Shown: positions 40,152-49,267 of the stretch, in pieces
Position numbering within the stretch: position 1 is the stretch's first letter
Layout: each line of letters starts with the position of its first letter
Assembly: GCF_006385685.1 (NCBI RefSeq)
Contig: NZ_VFRP01000006.1
Coordinates: forward strand, 62,001-126,000
Reading direction: 5' to 3'
DNA from: Amaricoccus solimangrovi
GTDB taxonomy: Bacteria > Pseudomonadota > Alphaproteobacteria > Rhodobacterales > Rhodobacteraceae
Length of the DNA stretch: 64,000 bases
Position numbers and translations under genes: made by a program
The notes under the pieces: model-generated
Database searches by the model: none
What the model was told of the DNA's origin: nothing
Seen by the model: the letters and a program-made list of their open reading frames with translations, nothing else

Positions 40152-41112
40152 GGGCGTCCTCCGGAGCCAGGGCGAGATAGGGGCTGGCGCGCCAGTCCCA
40201 GAAGAGCGCGTGCGCGCCCTCTCCCACGAAATCGACGCGGGAGGAGGCCGTGGCGCGGCCGATGACGGCGGCCCGGATGTCGCGGGCGCGGAAGCGGGCG
40301 AGGGTAGCGGAGGCCGACTCGGGGCGGATGGAGAGCAGGAAGCCGTAGCTCGGGAAGGCGCGGAGCCAGCGTTCGAGCGGCGCCCCCGGTGGCCGCGGGA
40401 TCGCGGCGAGGTCGATGTCGAAGCCGACGCCGGAGCTTTCGGCGAGCATGAGCGCGGTGCCGGCGATGCCGCCCTGGCTGATGTCCTTGCCGGCGTCGAC
40501 GAGGTGCTCCTCGGCGAGCGCGGGCAGGAGGGCGAGGTCGCCGCGCAGACGTTCGGGCGCGGCTTCGGCGGCGAACCAGTTGTCGAACCGCGGGCGCCAG
40601 CCGCCCCGGTGGTCGATGGCGGCGATGAGCAGGTCGCCCGGCCGCGCGCCGGATCCGGAGATGAGCCGGCCGGCAAGCCCCGTGACGGCGACGGAGAGAT
40701 TGAGGCCGGGCGCGCGGAGATTGGTATGTCCGCCGACGATCGGCACGCCGTAGGCCGCCGCCGCCGCCCGCAGGCCGGCGAGCACCGGCGCGGCGCTGGC
40801 CGCGTCGGGCGCCCAGATCATGTCGGTGAGCGCGGTGGCGCGCCCGCCCATGGCGGCGATGTCCGAGAGGTTCACCATCACCCCGCACCAGCCGGCGAAC
40901 CACGGATCGTCGGCGACGAAGGCCGGGATGAAGGCCTCCGCCGCGAAGAGGTCGAAACCTCCTCCGGGCCGGGGCAGGGCGGCGGCGTCGTCGCCCGGGC
41001 GGCCCTCGCTCGCCGCGCCGAGGCCGAGGCCCCGCGTCGCCGTCGCGATGTCGAGCTTGCCCCGGATCGACGGATGCGCGGCGAGCGCCGCCGCCAGTTC
41101 GCCGGGAGTCAT
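40144..41112 (-). CDS. nitF: Nit1C AIR synthase-like protein (Sll0787 family)
   Basis: A 322-residue protein of the PurM/AIR-synthase/SelD/ThiL superfamily: GDDAAALPRPGGGFDLFAAE gives the nucleotide/metal Asp pair, VMVNLSDIAAMGGRATALTD is the family hallmark, and VPIVGGHTNLRAPGLNLSVA follows. The enzyme probably uses ATP to activate a carbonyl or amide. It overlaps nitE by four and nitG by eight bases. Its substrate in Nit1C has not been established, to my knowledge. Confidence 0.85.
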   Translation of the reverse strand: MTPGELAAALAAHPSIRGKLDIATATRGLGLGAASEGRPGDDAAALPRPGGGFDLFAAEAFIPAFVADDPWFAGWCGVMVNLSDIAAMGGRATALTDMIWAPDAASAAPVLAGLRAAAAAYGVPIVGGHTNLRAPGLNLSVAVTGLAGRLISGSGARPGDLLIAAIDHRGGWRPRFDNWFAAEAAPERLRGDLALLPALAEEHLVDAGKDISQGGIAGTALMLAESSGVGFDIDLAAIPRPPGAPLERWLRAFPSYGFLLSIRPESASATLARFRARDIRAAVIGRATASSRVDFVGEGAHALFWDWRASPYLALAPEDAHA

Positions 41113-41627
41113 GCTCCGCCTCCGGGCGCGGCCAGGCGCCAGCCCGTGGCGGGGTCGGGGACCGGCGCGTAATGCGCGAGGCTCGCCGACATGCTGAGAT
41201 GCGGGCGCCCGTGCAGTTCCGCCTCGCCCTCGATGTGCCAGTGGAGCCGGCGGAAGAGAGCCGCGTTCCGGCGCTGGACATGGGCGTGGAAGCTCGTGGC
41301 CCCGCGCGCCCGGGCGGTTCCGACCGCGAGGCGGATGAGTTCGGCGCCGAGCCGCCCGACCCGGCGGTGATCGGCCGCGACGGCGAGGCGGGAACCCCAC
41401 CATACGCCGGGCCCGGCCTCGTGTATGCGCACCGTGCCGACCACGCGGGCGCCGGCGAGGGCGACGAGCGGGAGCGCCACGGCGTCGACCGCGTCGCGGT
41501 CGTCCCGGGCGAAGACGCCCTGCTCGGCGACGAAGACCGCGCGGCGGAGCGCGAAGGCGGCCTCCATTTCCGCGCCCCGGGCGGCGCGCACGGCGAAGTC
41601 GCGGGTGAGGAGTTCGGCGCCGCTCAT
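41109..41627 (-). CDS. nitE: Nit1C GNAT acyltransferase (MSMEG_0567 family)
   Basis: A 172-residue GNAT-fold protein. [20 protein letters not shown] is strand 4, [20 protein letters not shown] contains the acyl-CoA pyrophosphate loop (RRVGRLG, a variant of Q/RxxGxG/A), and [18 protein letters not shown] follows. It is predicted to acylate an amine using acetyl-CoA or similar. It overlaps nitD and nitF by four bases each. Confidence 0.85.
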   Translation of the reverse strand: MSGAELLTRDFAVRAARGAEMEAAFALRRAVFVAEQGVFARDDRDAVDAVALPLVALAGARVVGTVRIHEAGPGVWWGSRLAVAADHRRVGRLGAELIRLAVGTARARGATSFHAHVQRRNAALFRRLHWHIEGEAELHGRPHLSMSASLAHYAPVPDPATGWRLAAPGGGA

Positions 41628-42721
41628 CTCGGGCTAAGCCGCTCGTAGGTGGCGAGGGCGGAGCAGGCGCCGCATCTGCCGCAACCCGCCTTGATGTCCT
41701 CGGAGCCGAGGCCACCGGCGACGATCATCCGCGACAGCGGCTCCAGGATCGCGGCCATGAAGGCGGAGGAGGGGGCCGGATGGCTTTCGAGCGGCGTGCC
41801 CGAGATCGGCACGAAGGGGACGACGAAGGGATAGACACCAAGCGCCACCAGCCGTTCCGAGGTCGCGAGGATCGCTTCCGGCGTGTCGCCGAGCCCGGCG
41901 AGGATGTAGGTCGAGACCTGCCCCCGGCCGAAGACGCGCACCGCCGCCTCGAAACTCGCGAAATACTTCGCGAGCGGCACGCTGGCCTTCCCCGGCATGA
42001 TCCGCGCCCGCACCTCGGGCGTCACCGCCTCGAGATGCATGCCGAGCGCGTCCACCCCGGCCGCGCGCATCCGCCCGTGCCAGGCATCGTCCTCAGGCGG
42101 CTCGCACTGCGCCTGGATCGGCAGCGCGACCGCCGCCTTGATCGCCGCCGCGCTCTCGGCGAGCACCGCCGCGCCCCGGTCGGCGCCGCGCGGCGTGCCG
42201 GTCGTCAGCACCATATGCTTCACCCCGTCGAGCGCCACCGCCGCCTTGGCGACCTCCGCGAGCTGCGCCGGGGTCTTGCGCGCGATGGTCCGCCCCGCGG
42301 CGAGGCTCTGGCCGATGGCGCAGAACTGGCAGGTCCTCTTCCGGCTCTCGTAGCGGACGCAGGTCTGGAGCACGGTCGTCGCCAGCACGTCGCGCGAATG
42401 CAGCACCGCGATCTGGCTGTAGGGAATCCCCTCCGCCGTCGTCAGGTCGTAGAACCGGGGCCGGCCCGGAAAGCTCACCCGCCCGACCTCGCGCCCCTCG
42501 CGCAGCACCCGCGCCGCGCCGCCCTCGGGCGCCTCGATCACGTAGGGGCTCTCGAAGGCGGGCGGGGTATGGACCGGGACCATCACCGTGCGGTCCCCGA
42601 GCGTCAGCGCCTTGTGGTCGGACGGCCCCGCGCCGCCCCGGCGGCTCGCGTGGCCGGCGTGGGGATCGACGAGGCGCGCCCCCCGGGTCTGGAGCTCGTT
42701 GATCAGATCGGCGTCAGGCAT
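41624..42721 (-). CDS. nitD: Nit1C radical SAM enzyme (MSMEG_0568 family)
   Basis: A 365-residue radical SAM protein. The cluster motif reads [14 protein letters not shown], i.e. C-x9-C-x2-C instead of the classical C-x3-C-x2-C, as remembered for this family. [15 protein letters not shown] and [17 protein letters not shown] are the SAM-binding and glycine-rich strands. A C-terminal CGRCGAC may bind a second cluster. It overlaps nitC by eight and nitE by four bases. The reaction is unknown; the neighbouring nitrilase suggests it builds or breaks a nitrile-related compound. Confidence 0.85.
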   Translation of the reverse strand: MPDADLINELQTRGARLVDPHAGHASRRGGAGPSDHKALTLGDRTVMVPVHTPPAFESPYVIEAPEGGAARVLREGREVGRVSFPGRPRFYDLTTAEGIPYSQIAVLHSRDVLATTVLQTCVRYESRKRTCQFCAIGQSLAAGRTIARKTPAQLAEVAKAAVALDGVKHMVLTTGTPRGADRGAAVLAESAAAIKAAVALPIQAQCEPPEDDAWHGRMRAAGVDALGMHLEAVTPEVRARIMPGKASVPLAKYFASFEAAVRVFGRGQVSTYILAGLGDTPEAILATSERLVALGVYPFVVPFVPISGTPLESHPAPSSAFMAAILEPLSRMIVAGGLGSEDIKAGCGRCGACSALATYERLSPR

Positions 42722-43691
42722 CGGTCTCGATCTCCTCGGGCTGGGCCTCGACCGGCGCGGGCGCGTATTCCTCGCGCGGCACGGCGGGGCGGGTGTCGTG
42801 GACGAGGCGCAGCAGCTCGGGCCGGGCGTAATGCCCGACCGAATCCATCATCCGCTTGCGCTTGGTGATGAGCTTCATGTCGAGGTCGGCGATCACCATC
42901 CCCTCCCCCTCGGTCAGCGGCGGCGCCAGATGCCTCCCCTCCGGCGAGACGATGCAGGTCATGCATCCGTCGCGGAGCCCCTTCCGCAGGGCCGGGTCCG
43001 GATGGATCGACGCGACCTGCTCCTCCGAGAGCCAGCCGGTCGCGTTCACGACGAAACAGCCCGATTCGAGCGCGTGGTGGCGCATCGTCACCTCGATCTG
43101 CTCGCCGAAGATCGGCCCGACGAGGCTGCCGGGGAAATGGCTCGCGTGGATCTCCTCGCGCTGCGCCATCAGCGCGTAGCGCGCGAGCGGGTTGTAATGC
43201 TCCCAGCAGGCGAGCGCGCCGACCCGGCCGACGGCGGTCTCCACCACCTTCAGCCCCGCGCCGTCGCCCTGCCCCCAGATCATCCGCTCGTGATAGGTCG
43301 GCGTGATCTTGCGCCGCCTCAGCCTCAGGGTACCGTCCGCGTCGAAGATCAGCTGCGTGTTGTAGAGCGAGCCGCCGTCGCGCTCGTTGACGCCGAGCAC
43401 GATCACCGCGCCGCGTCTGCGCGCCGCCTCCGCGACCGCGCGGGTCTCCGCGGAGGGTACGCTGACCGCCTCCTGATAGAGCCTCAGATGCTCCGGCCCC
43501 TGCTGGACCGGGGGCAGGACGAAGGAGAAATACGGGTAGAAGGGGACGAAGGTCTCCGGGAAGACGATGAATTCCGCCCCCTTGTCGGCGGCTTCCGCGA
43601 CCGCGTTCAGCACCCGCTCCATGGTTCCGGCGCGCGAGGCGAGGTCGGGGGCGATCTGCACGGCGGCGGCGCGGACCACTGGCTTCTGCAT
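42714..43691 (-). CDS. nitC: Nit1C nitrilase (Nit6803 family)
   Basis: A 325-residue nitrilase that converts nitriles to carboxylic acids and ammonia. The catalytic triad is visible: Glu in [15 protein letters not shown], Lys in [19 protein letters not shown] and Cys in [19 protein letters not shown]. The C-terminal 25 residues are acidic and proline-rich. Homologues include Synechocystis Nit6803 and the NitC needed for cyanide assimilation in P. fluorescens NCIMB 11764. It lies 53 bp after nitB in the operon. Confidence 0.92.
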   Translation of the reverse strand: MQKPVVRAAAVQIAPDLASRAGTMERVLNAVAEAADKGAEFIVFPETFVPFYPYFSFVLPPVQQGPEHLRLYQEAVSVPSAETRAVAEAARRRGAVIVLGVNERDGGSLYNTQLIFDADGTLRLRRRKITPTYHERMIWGQGDGAGLKVVETAVGRVGALACWEHYNPLARYALMAQREEIHASHFPGSLVGPIFGEQIEVTMRHHALESGCFVVNATGWLSEEQVASIHPDPALRKGLRDGCMTCIVSPEGRHLAPPLTEGEGMVIADLDMKLITKRKRMMDSVGHYARPELLRLVHDTRPAVPREEYAPAPVEAQPEEIETDA

Positions 43692-43744
43692 GGGCTTGCT
43701 CCTGATCGGGGGGGAGCCCGGGCACGGGGCCCGGGCGGGCGGCG

Positions 43745-44227
43745 TCAGACGGTCCAGGTGTCGATGACGACGGCGTCGGCGCGCTTGTGGAGCAGCACGC
43801 AGTCGAGGACGTCCTGCGGCGCGATCGGGGTGATGCCGGGAATGAGCGACGGCTCGCCATGGCCGTAGAGTGCCTGGAGCGCGAAGCGGCAGGCATAGAC
43901 CCGGCCGCCATCCTTCATGAAGCGCTCGAGGTTCCTATTGAAGTTCTGGTGGCCGGGGAACGCCTCGTCGCCGAGCGTCGGAAAGCCGCGCTGCACGCCG
44001 AGGGTGACGCCGGGGCCGTAGAGAAGGATCGAGGTCTCGAAGCCCTTCTTCTGGAGCCGGATGGCATTCAGGAGGTTCACGAGGCCGATCGAGCCCTCGA
44101 AGGCGACGGTATGGAAGGTGACGAGCGCCTTCTGGCCGGGCTCGGCCTTCACGTCCTCGAAGACCTTGCTCTCGTAATCGACGAAGAAGTCGCCCGGCTT
44201 GTGGGCGGCGGCGGTGACCTGGGGCAT
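43745..44227 (-). CDS. nitB: Nit1C DsrE-like protein (MSMEG_0572/Sll0783 family)
   Basis: A 160-residue protein, first gene of the Nit1C operon. [20 protein letters not shown], then [20 protein letters not shown] and a C-terminal [20 protein letters not shown] give a DsrE/DsrF-like fold. Sll0783 homologues rise strongly in nitrogen starvation, and in Synechocystis the gene affects polyhydroxybutyrate accumulation. Start at 44227 follows AGGGAAATCGCAC; an earlier in-frame ATG lies too near the divergent promoter region. Confidence 0.85.
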   Translation of the reverse strand: MPQVTAAAHKPGDFFVDYESKVFEDVKAEPGQKALVTFHTVAFEGSIGLVNLLNAIRLQKKGFETSILLYGPGVTLGVQRGFPTLGDEAFPGHQNFNRNLERFMKDGGRVYACRFALQALYGHGEPSLIPGITPIAPQDVLDCVLLHKRADAVVIDTWTV

Positions 44228-44311
44228 GTGCGATTTCCCTGATGCGTGTGTTGCGACGGGGAAAGCATGTGGGCGCGGCGCCGATCCGATCAATATCCGA
44301 ATCAATTATAC

Positions 44312-44318
44312 ATACAAT
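44312..44318. promoter_or_regulatory. ATACAAT direct-repeat element 1
   Basis: ATACAAT within TTATACATACAATAAAG, in the divergent region between nitB and the MocR gene. The same heptamer recurs at 44445. MocR proteins such as GabR bind direct repeats (ATACCA), so these are operator candidates. Confidence 0.4.
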
Positions 44319-44444
44319 AAAGCCGCGCCGAGGCGTCTCTCTGCCGCCCGAATGAGCGTTCTAACTCGGCATTGCCGCCTCAAGAGGCACGAAAAAACCG
44401 TGGCATCTCGCCGAGGGGCTTGCACATGGCGCGAATCATGATGC

Positions 44445-44451
44445 ATACAAT
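44445..44451. promoter_or_regulatory. ATACAAT direct-repeat element 2
   Basis: Second copy, within GCATACAATGC, 26 bp before the chosen MocR start and in the same orientation as the first. Confidence 0.4.
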
Positions 44452-44476
44452 GCGCCTCAATATGCCGGAGCCGCCC

Positions 44477-45853
44477 ATGCTGACCTGGTCACCGGAGCTC
44501 GCCCAGAACGGCCAGCCCCGCTATGTAGAGATCGCCGACGCCATCGCGCGCGACATCCGCTCGGGCATCCTCGCCCCCGGGGGCCGCCTGCCGCCGCAAC
44601 GTAGGCTCGCGGAGCGGCTCGGCCTCGACTTCACGACCGTGTCGCGCGCCTATTCCGAGGCCCGGTCCCGCGGCCTCGTCGAGAGCCATGTCGGGCGGGG
44701 CACCTTCGTGCGCGCCGAGGCGGCTCCCGCGCCGGTTCCCGCCGCCGACCCGCGCCGCGCCCGCGAGCAGGATCTGGCGATGAACCTGCCCCCCGAGCCG
44801 GCCGACCCCGAACTCCTCGCCGCGATGCGCGAGGGGCTCGCCGCCATCTCGGCCAATCTCGTGCCGCTCCTGCGCTACCAGTCTCCGACCGGCGCGGAGC
44901 AGGACCGGGCCGCCGCTCTCTCCTGGCTCTCGCAGCGGGGCATGGTGCCGAACCTCGACCGGATCGCCATCACCCCCGGCGCCCATGTCGCCATGAGCGC
45001 CATCCTGTCGGCGCTGGCGGGCCCGGGCGACGCGGTGCTGTCGGAAAGCGTGACCTATCCCGGCCTGCGCTCGATCGCGGCGAAGCTGCGGCTCGATCTC
45101 GTCGGTCTCCCCGAGGATGCCGCGGGCATCCTCCCGGACGCGCTGGAGGCGGCGATCCGCGAGCGCGCCCCGAAGGCGCTCTATCTGAATCCGACGCTGC
45201 GCAACCCGACCACCGCCACGATTCCGGCCGAGCGGCGGACCGAGATCGCAGCCGTCCTCCTCCGGCACGGCCTGCCGCTGATCGAGGACGACGCCTACGG
45301 CTTCATCCCGCCGAGCCCGCCCGCCCCGATCGCGACCCTGGCGCCGGCGCTGACCTGGCACATCGGCGGTCTCGCGAAATGCATCGGCGCCGGGCTCCGC
45401 CTCGCCTATACGATCGCGCCCGACAGCCGCGCCGCCTATCTCCTCGGCCAGTCGATCCGCACGCTGGCGGTGATGCCCTCCGCCGTCACCGCCGCGCTCG
45501 CCACCCGCTGGATCGAGGACGGCACGGCCGACCGGATCCGGCGCTTCATCCGCGCCGAGACCGCCGCGCGGCAGGCTCTGGCCGCCGAGATCCTCACGGG
45601 CCTGAGCTACGAAGGCGACCGCGCCGCCTTCAACCTCTGGCTCCGCCTGCCCGAGGGCGCGGGGCGGGCGGAACTGATGGGCCGGATGGCGGGCCGCGAC
45701 ATCGGCCTCATGCCGTCGGACGCCTTCACCGTCGCCGGCCCGCCGGGCGAATACCTCCGGGTCTGCCTCGGCGGCGCCATCTCCCGCGACCGCCTGCGCG
45801 ACGGGCTCCTCTTCATGGCGAATACGCTCTCGGGGCAGGCCTGGCTCGGTTGA
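44477..45853 (+). CDS. MocR-type regulator (GntR HTH fused to PLP aminotransferase fold)
   Basis: A 458-residue regulator. The GntR winged helix is IADAIARDIRSGILAPGGRL followed by PPQRRLAERLGLDFTTVSRA; residues 120-458 are a fold-type I aminotransferase domain with IAITPGAHVAMSAILSALAG, LIEDDAYGFIP (PLP-pyridine Asp-Tyr) and the PLP-lysine segment HIGGLAKCIGAGLRLAY. ATG at 44477 is chosen for the GGAG ten bases upstream; longer in-frame versions would cover an operator-like repeat. It is divergent from nitB and is the likely activator or repressor of Nit1C. Confidence 0.85.
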   Translation: MLTWSPELAQNGQPRYVEIADAIARDIRSGILAPGGRLPPQRRLAERLGLDFTTVSRAYSEARSRGLVESHVGRGTFVRAEAAPAPVPAADPRRAREQDLAMNLPPEPADPELLAAMREGLAAISANLVPLLRYQSPTGAEQDRAAALSWLSQRGMVPNLDRIAITPGAHVAMSAILSALAGPGDAVLSESVTYPGLRSIAAKLRLDLVGLPEDAAGILPDALEAAIRERAPKALYLNPTLRNPTTATIPAERRTEIAAVLLRHGLPLIEDDAYGFIPPSPPAPIATLAPALTWHIGGLAKCIGAGLRLAYTIAPDSRAAYLLGQSIRTLAVMPSAVTAALATRWIEDGTADRIRRFIRAETAARQALAAEILTGLSYEGDRAAFNLWLRLPEGAGRAELMGRMAGRDIGLMPSDAFTVAGPPGEYLRVCLGGAISRDRLRDGLLFMANTLSGQAWLG

Positions 45854-45886
45854 GCCCCGCGGGGCCCGGCCCCTTCCTCAGGCGCC

Positions 45887-46939
45887 TCAGTTCCGCGCCA
45901 GGAAGGCGATGGCCCGCGCCTGCTGCTCGGCCGTGAAGACATGGCCCCCGGGGGCGATCTCCGTTTCGAGCGCGCGGGGCGCGCCCGCCGCCGCCCAGAT
46001 CCGGGCGAGATCGCCGAAGGCCTGGCGCGCGGCCGCTTCGGGGACATGGCGGTCCTCCGCCCCGGAGACGAGCCGGAGCCGCCGGGGCGCCGCGAGCCCG
46101 GCGACGTCGGGATAATCGAGCCGGCCGCCGAGACCCGGGTGCAGCATCGTGAAGGCGGACTGGCCCCGGGTCTGGTTGCCGCCCGGCACCATCAGATCCG
46201 CGAGCCGCGCCATCCAGCCCGCCGCGACACCGGCGCGGATCGCGGGCTCGAGCGCCATCGCCTGCCAGGCGCGGAAACCGCCGAAGGAGAAGCCGAGCAC
46301 CGAGACACAGGTCCGGTCCACCGCCGGGTGCCGGGCGAGCCAGCGGGCAAGCTGCGCGTCCTCCGCCGCGATGATTCCGGCGAGGGTCAGGCCGAACTGC
46401 ATCAGGTTGCAGGCGAGCGCCTGTTGCGCCGCATAGCCGTTGCCGACGCGCGACCCCCAGCCGAGCGCGTCCGCCGCGATCACCACGAAGCCGCGCGCCG
46501 CCAGCGCCTGCCCGAGCGCCACCCCGCCATAGAGCCGCTCCTGCCATTCGCGGGCGACCCCGGCGCGCTCCGGATCGTCCCAGGGCGCGATCATCTTCTC
46601 CTTGCCGATCGCGAATTCCGAGCCGTGGTCATGCTGGAGCAGGACCGCCGGACGCGGCCCCGCGCCCGAGGGGAGCAGCATCAGCGCCTCGCTCCGCGCC
46701 CCGGTCGGAAAGCGCAGCCGCAGCCGCAGGCGGGTGACCCCGCCAGCGTCCGAGCGGCCGATCTCCTCCGCCACCGCCTCGCCGTCGAGCGCCGGTCCGA
46801 CCCCGCGGCGAAGCAGATCCCGGCCCGCCGCGCGCCAGCCCTCGAAATCGCCGCGCCAGTTCCCGAACCCATGCGAGAAGCGCGGCTCCGCCGCCATGCC
46901 GGCGAGGAAGTCCGGCATGTTGTCGGCGTCGATCGTCAC
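45887..46939 (-). CDS. alpha/beta hydrolase, dienelactone hydrolase/acetyl esterase type
   Basis: A 350-residue soluble hydrolase. Nucleophile elbow VSVLGFSFGGFRAWQAMALE (Gly-x-Ser-x-Gly), acid in GAEDRHVPEAAARQAF and His in APGGHVFTAEQ form the triad. The long insertion before the elbow (HDHGSEFAIGKEKMIAPW and GFVVIAADALGWGSR) matches large esterases acting on acylated sugars. It lies three bp after the GntR gene at the end of the Dpp operon, so it may deacylate or open the lactone of the sugar acid taken up. Confidence 0.8.
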   Translation of the reverse strand: MTIDADNMPDFLAGMAAEPRFSHGFGNWRGDFEGWRAAGRDLLRRGVGPALDGEAVAEEIGRSDAGGVTRLRLRLRFPTGARSEALMLLPSGAGPRPAVLLQHDHGSEFAIGKEKMIAPWDDPERAGVAREWQERLYGGVALGQALAARGFVVIAADALGWGSRVGNGYAAQQALACNLMQFGLTLAGIIAAEDAQLARWLARHPAVDRTCVSVLGFSFGGFRAWQAMALEPAIRAGVAAGWMARLADLMVPGGNQTRGQSAFTMLHPGLGGRLDYPDVAGLAAPRRLRLVSGAEDRHVPEAAARQAFGDLARIWAAAGAPRALETEIAPGGHVFTAEQQARAIAFLARN

Positions 46940-46942
46940 GGT

Positions 46943-47650
46943 TCAGCCCCGGCTCTTCGCCGCCTGCGCGAGCCGGTCGCGGCTGCCGCCGAGATGCATC
47001 CGGAGCGCGGCGCGCGCCGCGTCGCTGTCGCCGGCCTCGATCGCCGCGACGATCTGCTTGTGCTCGTCGCTGATCTTGCGCAGGTAGTCCCGGAGGGTCT
47101 TGGCGTCGTACTGGTGCGCCGGAACCCGCGCGCGTGGCACGAGAACTTCTCCGAGGTAGTTGAAGAGGCCGAGGAAATGCCGGTTGCCGGTCGCCTGGGC
47201 GATGGCGCGGTGGAAGGCGATGTCGAGATCGACCGTCGCCTCGCCCGCCTCGATGGCCGCGTCCATCGCCGCGCAGGCCTCCGTGATCCGCCGCAATTCC
47301 TCGGGCGAGCGCCGCCGCGCGGCGAGCGCGGCGGCCTCGGATTCGATGGCGATGCGAAGTTCCAGCGCCTCCAGCACCTCGCTGACCACGGAGAGGTTCT
47401 CCTCGGAGATCCGGAAGGCCCGCACCCCCTCGTCGAGCACGAAGGCGCCCTTGCCCTGCCGGGTCGCGACGAGGCCGCTCGCCTTGAGGTTCGCGATCGC
47501 CTCGCGCACCACGGTCCGGCTGACGCCGAATTCCTCGATCAGCTCCTTCTCGGTCGGGAGCTGGGTGCCCTTCGGATAGGCGCCGGCCTGGATGCGGTCG
47601 GTCATCGACTCGACGAGTTGCGAGGTCAGCGACTGCCGTGGCCGGGCCAT
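46943..47650 (-). CDS. GntR family regulator, FCD domain, of the sugar-acid operon
   Basis: A 235-residue regulator. Winged helix: IQAGAYPKGTQLPTEKELIE followed by FGVSRTVVREAIANLKASGL and the wing GKGAFVLDE; FCD domain with metal-site residues in DIAFHRAIAQATGNRHF and DEHKQIVAAI. Start at 47650 is set by GGAG six bases upstream. It lies between the Dpp ATPase and the esterase genes and probably binds the palindromes upstream of dppA, with a sugar-acid intermediate as effector. Confidence 0.88.
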   Translation of the reverse strand: MARPRQSLTSQLVESMTDRIQAGAYPKGTQLPTEKELIEEFGVSRTVVREAIANLKASGLVATRQGKGAFVLDEGVRAFRISEENLSVVSEVLEALELRIAIESEAAALAARRRSPEELRRITEACAAMDAAIEAGEATVDLDIAFHRAIAQATGNRHFLGLFNYLGEVLVPRARVPAHQYDAKTLRDYLRKISDEHKQIVAAIEAGDSDAARAALRMHLGGSRDRLAQAAKSRG

Positions 47651-47660
47651 GTCCATCTCC

Positions 47661-48419
47661 TTACGCCGCCCGCTCGTAGGCGAGGCTCGCGCCGATGAGC
47701 TCGCGCGAATAGGGGTGAGCCGCCGCGTTGCCCGGGATCGCCGCCCGGTCGAGGATCTCGACGATCCGCCCCTGCAGCATGATCGCGAACTGGTCGCACA
47801 TGTGGTCGACCACGGCAAGGTCGTGGCTGACCAGCAGATAGGTGAGGCCGCGCTCCGCCCGGAGCTTCGCGAGCAGGTTCAGCACTTCCGCCTGCACCGA
47901 GACGTCGAGCGCCGAGGTCGGCTCGTCCAGGAGCAGCACCGAGGGCTCGAGCACCAGCGCCCGTGCGATGGCGACGCGCTGCCGCTGCCCGCCCGAGAGC
48001 TCGTGCGGATAGCGGTCGAGGAAATCGACCGGCAGGCCCACGTCCACCATCGCCCGCTCCATCCGCTCCGCCTCGCGGTCGAGCCCGTGGATCCTGAGCG
48101 GCTCGGCCAGCGTCGTCCGGATCGAGTGCCGCGGATGCAGCGAACCGTAGGGATCCTGGAACACCATCTGCACGTCGCGGCACCGCGCCTTGCGCTTCGC
48201 CTCGCGCACCGGCTGCCCGCCGATCTCGATCCGGCCCTCCCAGGTGGTGAGCAGGAGGCCGATGCATTTCAGGATCGTGGACTTGCCCGAGCCGGATTCG
48301 CCGACCAACCCGAAGCTCTCGCCGGAGCGCACCTTGAAGCTCACATCGTCGAGGATGCGCCGCGCCTGCGCGCCGAGGCCGAGCCGGATGGTCAGCCCTT
48401 CGATCGTTATGTCGCTCAT
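47661..48419 (-). CDS. dppF: Dpp/Opp-type ABC ATPase (second)
   Basis: A 252-residue ATPase: Walker [22 protein letters not shown]-loop VQMVFQDPYGSLHPRHSI, signature ELSGGQRQRVAIARALVLEP, Walker [21 protein letters not shown] and switch LVSHDLAVVDHMCDQ. The C-terminus (HPYSRELIGASLAY) is shorter than usual in DppF. It overlaps dppD by four bases. Confidence 0.9.
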   Translation of the reverse strand: MSDITIEGLTIRLGLGAQARRILDDVSFKVRSGESFGLVGESGSGKSTILKCIGLLLTTWEGRIEIGGQPVREAKRKARCRDVQMVFQDPYGSLHPRHSIRTTLAEPLRIHGLDREAERMERAMVDVGLPVDFLDRYPHELSGGQRQRVAIARALVLEPSVLLLDEPTSALDVSVQAEVLNLLAKLRAERGLTYLLVSHDLAVVDHMCDQFAIMLQGRIVEILDRAAIPGNAAAHPYSRELIGASLAYERAA

Positions 48420-49267
48420 GCGCTCGCCTCCGCCATCGGTTGCTTCCAGCCTTCCTCCCGTCGCAGCACCGGCAGCGGCCTGCGGTCGCCGCCGATCCTC
48501 GGCTGCGCGGCGAGAAGGCCGCGGGTATAGGGATGCCGCGCCCGGCCCAGTTCGGCCGCGGGCAGCGCCTCGACCACCTGGCCCGCGTACATGATGAGCA
48601 CGCGGTCGCAGAAGTTCCGGACGAGGTTCAGGTCGTGCGAGATCATGATGAGCCCGAGCCCGCGCCGGCGCACCAGGTCGTCGAGGATGCCGAGCACCTT
48701 CATCCGCACCGTCACGTCGAGCGCCGAGGTCGGCTCGTCCGCGATCACCACCTCCGGTTCGGGCACCAGCATCATCGCGATCATCACACGCTGGCCCATG
48801 CCGCCGGAGATCTCGTGCGGATAGAGCTCGTAGACCCGTTCGGGATCGCGGATCTCGACCGCCTCGAGCATCTCGAGCGCCTTCTCCCGCGCCTCCCGCT
48901 TGGCGCCGCGATGATGCACGGCATAGGCCTCCGCGATCTGGTCGCCGACGCGCTTGACCGGATTGAGCGAGAATTTCGGATCCTGCAGGATCATCGAGAT
49001 CCGCGCGCCCCTTATGTCGAGCATCCGCCGCTCGGAGGCCTTCAGCAGATCGGTCCCCATGAACTCCATCCGCCCGGCCTCGATCGTCGCGCCCGGCAGC
49101 AGCCTCAGCAGCGCCCGGCCGATCGTCGATTTCCCCGACCCGCTCTCGCCGACGATCCCGAGCCGCTCCCGCCCCAGCGCGAAGGACACGCCCCGCACCG
49201 CCGGGTTGGCCGAGGCCCCGCGCCCGTAGGTGACGCGCAGCCCCTCCACCGTCATCAACCGGTCCAT
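48416..49267 (-). CDS. dppD: Dpp/Opp-type ABC ATPase (first)
   Basis: A 283-residue ATPase: Walker [22 protein letters not shown]-loop [18 protein letters not shown], signature [20 protein letters not shown], Walker [21 protein letters not shown], switch [15 protein letters not shown], and the C-terminal [13 protein letters not shown] of oligopeptide-type ATPases. The usual cysteine-rich tail for an iron-sulfur cluster is absent. The start overlaps the dppC stop by one base. Confidence 0.9.
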   Translation of the reverse strand: MDRLMTVEGLRVTYGRGASANPAVRGVSFALGRERLGIVGESGSGKSTIGRALLRLLPGATIEAGRMEFMGTDLLKASERRMLDIRGARISMILQDPKFSLNPVKRVGDQIAEAYAVHHRGAKREAREKALEMLEAVEIRDPERVYELYPHEISGGMGQRVMIAMMLVPEPEVVIADEPTSALDVTVRMKVLGILDDLVRRRGLGLIMISHDLNLVRNFCDRVLIMYAGQVVEALPAAELGRARHPYTRGLLAAQPRIGGDRRPLPVLRREEGWKQPMAEASA

